Assembly: GCA_903958915.1 (NCBI GenBank)
Contig: CAJBVC010000484.1
Span: 1 to 8,430, forward strand
Direction of reading: 5' to 3'
Source of the DNA: an uncultured beta proteobacterium
GTDB taxonomy: Bacteria; Pseudomonadota; Gammaproteobacteria; Burkholderiales; Burkholderiaceae_C
DNA: 8,430 nucleotides
A program made the position numbers and the translations under genes. This document shows positions 6,197 through 8,430 of this stretch, in pieces; position 1 is the first letter of the stretch, and each line of letters starts with the position of its first letter. The notes under the pieces are model-generated. The model was not told the DNA's origin. It saw nothing but the letters and a program-made list of their open reading frames with translations, and searched no databases.

Positions 6197-7923
6197 GGCG
6201 GGGCAGATACCTTGTCAATCAGTGAGAGGTGATTGTCGTCCTTGCGCAGAAATGCAATCACAAATTCGTTTCCTTCCACCAGCTCAGTTCCCATCATTCG
6301 AGTGGCACGTTGAAACGTGATCGACGCGCCGTGGCGTTCGCAGAGTTCCCGGGAAATGTAGAGCCCCAGTCCTGTCGATCGACTCTCCGAAGAGAAAAAT
6401 GGCTCAAAGAGATGTCGTTCCACCCCTTGGTCCATGGGCGCACCATTGCTCCACACTGACAGAGCGACCAGGGGACTCTCGTCCGGCCTGCTGCTCAGCT
6501 GAATCGCGGTTGGTGCATTGCTGGCATACCGATGCGCGTTGTCCAGCAAGTTGACCAGCACGCGGTGCAGATGATCGGGTTCGAAACGCACCAGCACAGG
6601 CTCCAAGGGCAAGTCCAGCGCGAGCTGTTGCGGGTCGGGAATATGGGCGCACCAGTCACTGCAGATTTGCGTTGCGGCCACGCGCAGGTCCACGCTTGCC
6701 AACAGGGCCCTCGGTTCATCGGGATGAACACGGGATACCTTCAGAATGTCCTCGACGATACGGTCCAGTCGGCGTGCATTCTGATTGACCATCAGCGTGA
6801 GTCGCTTAAGGCGCGGATCAGACAAGTCTTCGTCCAACAAAGCATTTGCCTGGGTGATCGCAGCCAGTGGATTGCGAATTTCATGGGCTACCGCAGTGGA
6901 CATACGGCCCATGCTCGCCAACTTCTCGGTGCGCAGGCGAGCCTCGATTTCGCGCTGGTCCTGCAGGAACAATACACAGAGACTATCACCTTCGTGTCCC
7001 TCGGGTGATGCGAGGCGCGTGCGGGCGCGGACCCTTCTTGGTCCGTGGCCAGCATGTCGAATACTGACATCAGCTTCAATGCCTTGGCCGCTGATGACGC
7101 TGGTTTGTGTGAGGTCAAGCAGCGGTGCCCACCCCGACTCTTCGTGAAGGAAGAAGTTCGACGCCATGCGGGCGCGGTCGGACCCGAGCAACATTCGAGC
7201 TGCTGGATTGGCCGCACGCACGCAGCCTTTGTCATCGACGATAAGAACGCCATCCGGCAGCGATTCGATGACAAGTTCGTTGACCTGGCGTTGAATCTTG
7301 GCAGCAAGTTGACTGGTCCGTGCCCGATGACCTTCGCTGGCCAGTCGGGTCGCAACCTGGCTGGCCAGCAATGCTATGGCAAAAAAGCCGACTCCACTCA
7401 GTGCAGACTGCGCCAAGTGCGGAGCCGCGTTGGCTGGCGACTCAAGGTACCCCCACAGGTTGCCACCCATCAGCAACATGGTCACACCAGCAGCCGTGCC
7501 AAGCGCCAGCCTTATGGTGCCTAAAACCGCAGTGAAAAGAATAGGCAGCCCGCACAAAGCCGTGTAGTTGAGGCTGCTACCTTGCAGATATTGGAGCAGA
7601 AGGAAGACCAGTATGTCGACACCGACCCATTGCAGCCAGGCGCCAGTAAAGCGGTTGCCCAGCGGCCGAGGGTGGGCGTAAAGCCTGTTGATCAGTGTGC
7701 TGGCGCAATACGCGGAGCTGATTGCGAGCAACGCAGTGCTGCTATTGAGATTGATGGTGTACAAGGTCGCTTGCAAGATCACCAAGACCACTCCGAGTGT
7801 CAAGCGTGCCGTCATGAAGCCCTGCCATAGACGCACCATCTCGTGCGAATCTTCTACTGGCTCTGCAAAAGACTCCATGCCACTCGCGCCAAGCCAAGAC
7901 TTCGCCGGATTGCCAAGCGACAT
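6193..7923 (-). CDS. pilS: Type IV pilus sensor histidine kinase PilS
   Basis: This 576-residue inner-membrane kinase is the partner of PilR. About six hydrophobic segments lie between residues 39 and 190 (roughly 39-58, 63-80, 94-112, 118-138, 139-158 and 170-189), the PilS-type sensor. A cytoplasmic PAS-like domain (about 213-320) follows. The dimerisation/phosphotransfer helix carries the H-box AVAHEIRNP with phospho-acceptor His347. The ATPase domain has an N-box (Asn458 and Asn462 in VNLLDNA) and a G2 box GLGLYI (518-523). The G1 box is odd: where kinases usually show DxGxG, this protein has WSNGAPM (491-497), without the expected Asp. The family call is firm from order, topology and the adjacent pilR. 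GGAG at 7930-7933, 6 nt before the ATG at 7923, supports the start. The ATG directly abuts the stop codon of the upstream small gene. Confidence 0.92.
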   Translation of the reverse strand: MSLGNPAKSWLGASGMESFAEPVEDSHEMVRLWQGFMTARLTLGVVLVILQATLYTINLNSSTALLAISSAYCASTLINRLYAHPRPLGNRFTGAWLQWVGVDILVFLLLQYLQGSSLNYTALCGLPILFTAVLGTIRLALGTAAGVTMLLMGGNLWGYLESPANAAPHLAQSALSGVGFFAIALLASQVATRLASEGHRARTSQLAAKIQRQVNELVIESLPDGVLIVDDKGCVRAANPAARMLLGSDRARMASNFFLHEESGWAPLLDLTQTSVISGQGIEADVSIRHAGHGPRRVRARTRLASPEGHEGDSLCVLFLQDQREIEARLRTEKLASMGRMSTAVAHEIRNPLAAITQANALLDEDLSDPRLKRLTLMVNQNARRLDRIVEDILKVSRVHPDEPRALLASVDLRVAATQICSDWCAHIPDPQQLALDLPLEPVLVRFEPDHLHRVLVNLLDNAHRYASNAPTAIQLSSRPDESPLVALSVWSNGAPMDQGVERHLFEPFFSSESRSTGLGLYISRELCERHGASITFQRATRMMGTELVEGNEFVIAFLRKDDNHLSLIDKVSAPP

Positions 7924-8145
7924 CTATGGCTCCGCTTGCCGCAGGTGTTCCTGGCAGCAATAAACCCCCGATTTGCCCGCGATAGTGTCGCGCGCGGGCA
8001 AGTGCAACCCGCAGCGGTCACAGCACAGCATGGTAGTGGGCTCGCCGACGCTTTCCGATTTAGCCCGCGATTGCGACCGGACGCGTGATGATCGCCAACG
8101 CCATGCCAACCAGGCAACTATGGCGAGAATCAGCAAAAACTTCAT
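7924..8145 (-). CDS. PP0621-type small membrane-anchored putative zinc-binding protein
   Basis: This is a 73-residue protein. Residues 3-16 form a single hydrophobic helix (FLLILAIVAWLAWR), followed by a basic, Ser/Arg-rich linker. The C-terminal half has Cys42-x2-Cys45 (CDRCGLHLP) and Cys64-x2-His67 (CQEH), with further cysteines at 41 and 63. This looks like a treble-clef or TRASH-like zinc site. I recognise it as the family often named PP0621; its function is not known to me. The layout suggests an inner-membrane anchor with a cytoplasmic metal-binding knuckle, but orientation is an inference. Its ATG overlaps the stop of the upstream cytochrome assembly gene (ATGA, 8142-8145), and its TAG is followed at once by the pilS ATG. 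Translation of the three genes is therefore probably coupled. Confidence 0.85.
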   Translation of the reverse strand: MKFLLILAIVAWLAWRWRSSRVRSQSRAKSESVGEPTTMLCCDRCGLHLPARDTIAGKSGVYCCQEHLRQAEP

Positions 8146-8430
8146 GGTGCACGACCCAGGACGACCTCAAATACAAAGCGCGATCCGACGTAGGCCATCA
8201 AAAGAAAGCCTGTTCCTGTGTACAGTACCTTGGTGGCGCGCTTGCCGCGCCAGCCAAATGTGCGACGTCCAATGAGCAGTGAGGCAAAGGTAATCCACGC
8301 GAGCAAGGAGAACACCATCTTGTGGTCGCGATGCCATGCATGGGGGCGACCATAAAGGGCATCTCCGAAGGAAAAGCCAATCAGAAGCGTGGCGCTCAGT
8401 AGCAAGAAGCCGGCAGCGACGAATCGAAAA
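8142..8430 (-). CDS. CcsA/YpjD-type cytochrome c assembly membrane protein (partial, N-terminus beyond right edge)
   Basis: The last 95 residues of an integral membrane protein are visible. The frame is open to the window edge, so the start lies outside; the TTG at 8405 is internal. Three hydrophobic segments can be seen: one before FGDALYG, one from MVFSLLAW through FASLLIG, and one from VLYTGTGFLLMAYVGSRF. The motif HRDHKMVFSLLAW, with a conserved His-Lys before a membrane helix, and the downstream FGWRGKRA match the C-terminal end of the CcsA/HemX/YpjD family. Members of this family handle haem or support c-type cytochrome assembly in the inner membrane; the exact role of the YpjD branch is unclear. 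It overlaps the PP0621-type gene by 4 bases and heads the tightly packed string leading into pilS and pilR. Confidence 0.85.
   Translation of the reverse strand, partial: FRFVAAGFLLLSATLLIGFSFGDALYGRPHAWHRDHKMVFSLLAWITFASLLIGRRTFGWRGKRATKVLYTGTGFLLMAYVGSRFVFEVVLGRAP

Noticed and set aside
8142..8405. An 87-residue complete small membrane protein starting at TTG 8405
   Set aside because: The frame stays open to the window edge, and the sequence matches the C-terminal end of a larger CcsA/YpjD-type protein, so the TTG is internal.

Overview
The window reads as an ordinary chromosomal stretch of a beta-proteobacterium, most likely order Burkholderiales and perhaps Comamonadaceae. This rests on recognised protein families: a lysine/alanine/proline-rich histone H1-like protein, a class Ia ribonucleotide reductase of the double-ATP-cone type, and a PilS/PilR pair behind a CcsA/YpjD-type membrane protein and a PP0621-type mini-protein. 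Base composition looks moderately GC-rich. All seven genes lie on the minus strand and are described right to left, in the direction of transcription.

Region 8430-4724 is one tight gene string. It holds the C-terminal end of a CcsA/YpjD-type cytochrome c assembly protein (cut by the window edge), a 73-residue membrane-anchored putative zinc protein of PP0621 type, the sensor kinase PilS and the sigma-54 activator PilR. The junctions are a 4-base ATGA overlap, direct abutment (TAG followed by ATG) and another 4-base ATGA overlap. This implies co-transcription and translational coupling. PilS would phosphorylate PilR to activate type IV pilin transcription; no pilin gene is present here.

Region 4723-4508 is a control region for ribonucleotide reductase. 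It has a sigma-70-like promoter reading toward nrdA and two NrdR-box-like palindromes 32 bp apart centre to centre. One covers the -10 and the other lies just upstream of the -35. This is the clearest regulatory signal in the window.

Region 4507-333 holds nrdA (974 aa, large subunit) and nrdB (376 aa, diiron-tyrosyl radical subunit), 119 bp apart and probably one operon. Together they reduce ribonucleoside diphosphates to deoxyribonucleotides. All expected catalytic cysteines, tyrosines and metal ligands are visible.

Region 332-1 is a 167-bp gap with a perfect 8-bp stem-loop, a 6-bp inverted repeat and a 12-bp direct repeat. It is followed by the start of a histone H1-like gene that runs off the left edge as in-frame 18-bp tandem repeats.

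No RNA genes, insertion sequences, CRISPR arrays, attachment sites or phage genes were seen. I found no evidence for an undescribed system. The most interesting points are the NrdR operator architecture, the degenerate second ATP cone of NrdA, atypical motifs in PilS and PilR, and the small zinc-type protein locked between ypjD and pilS.
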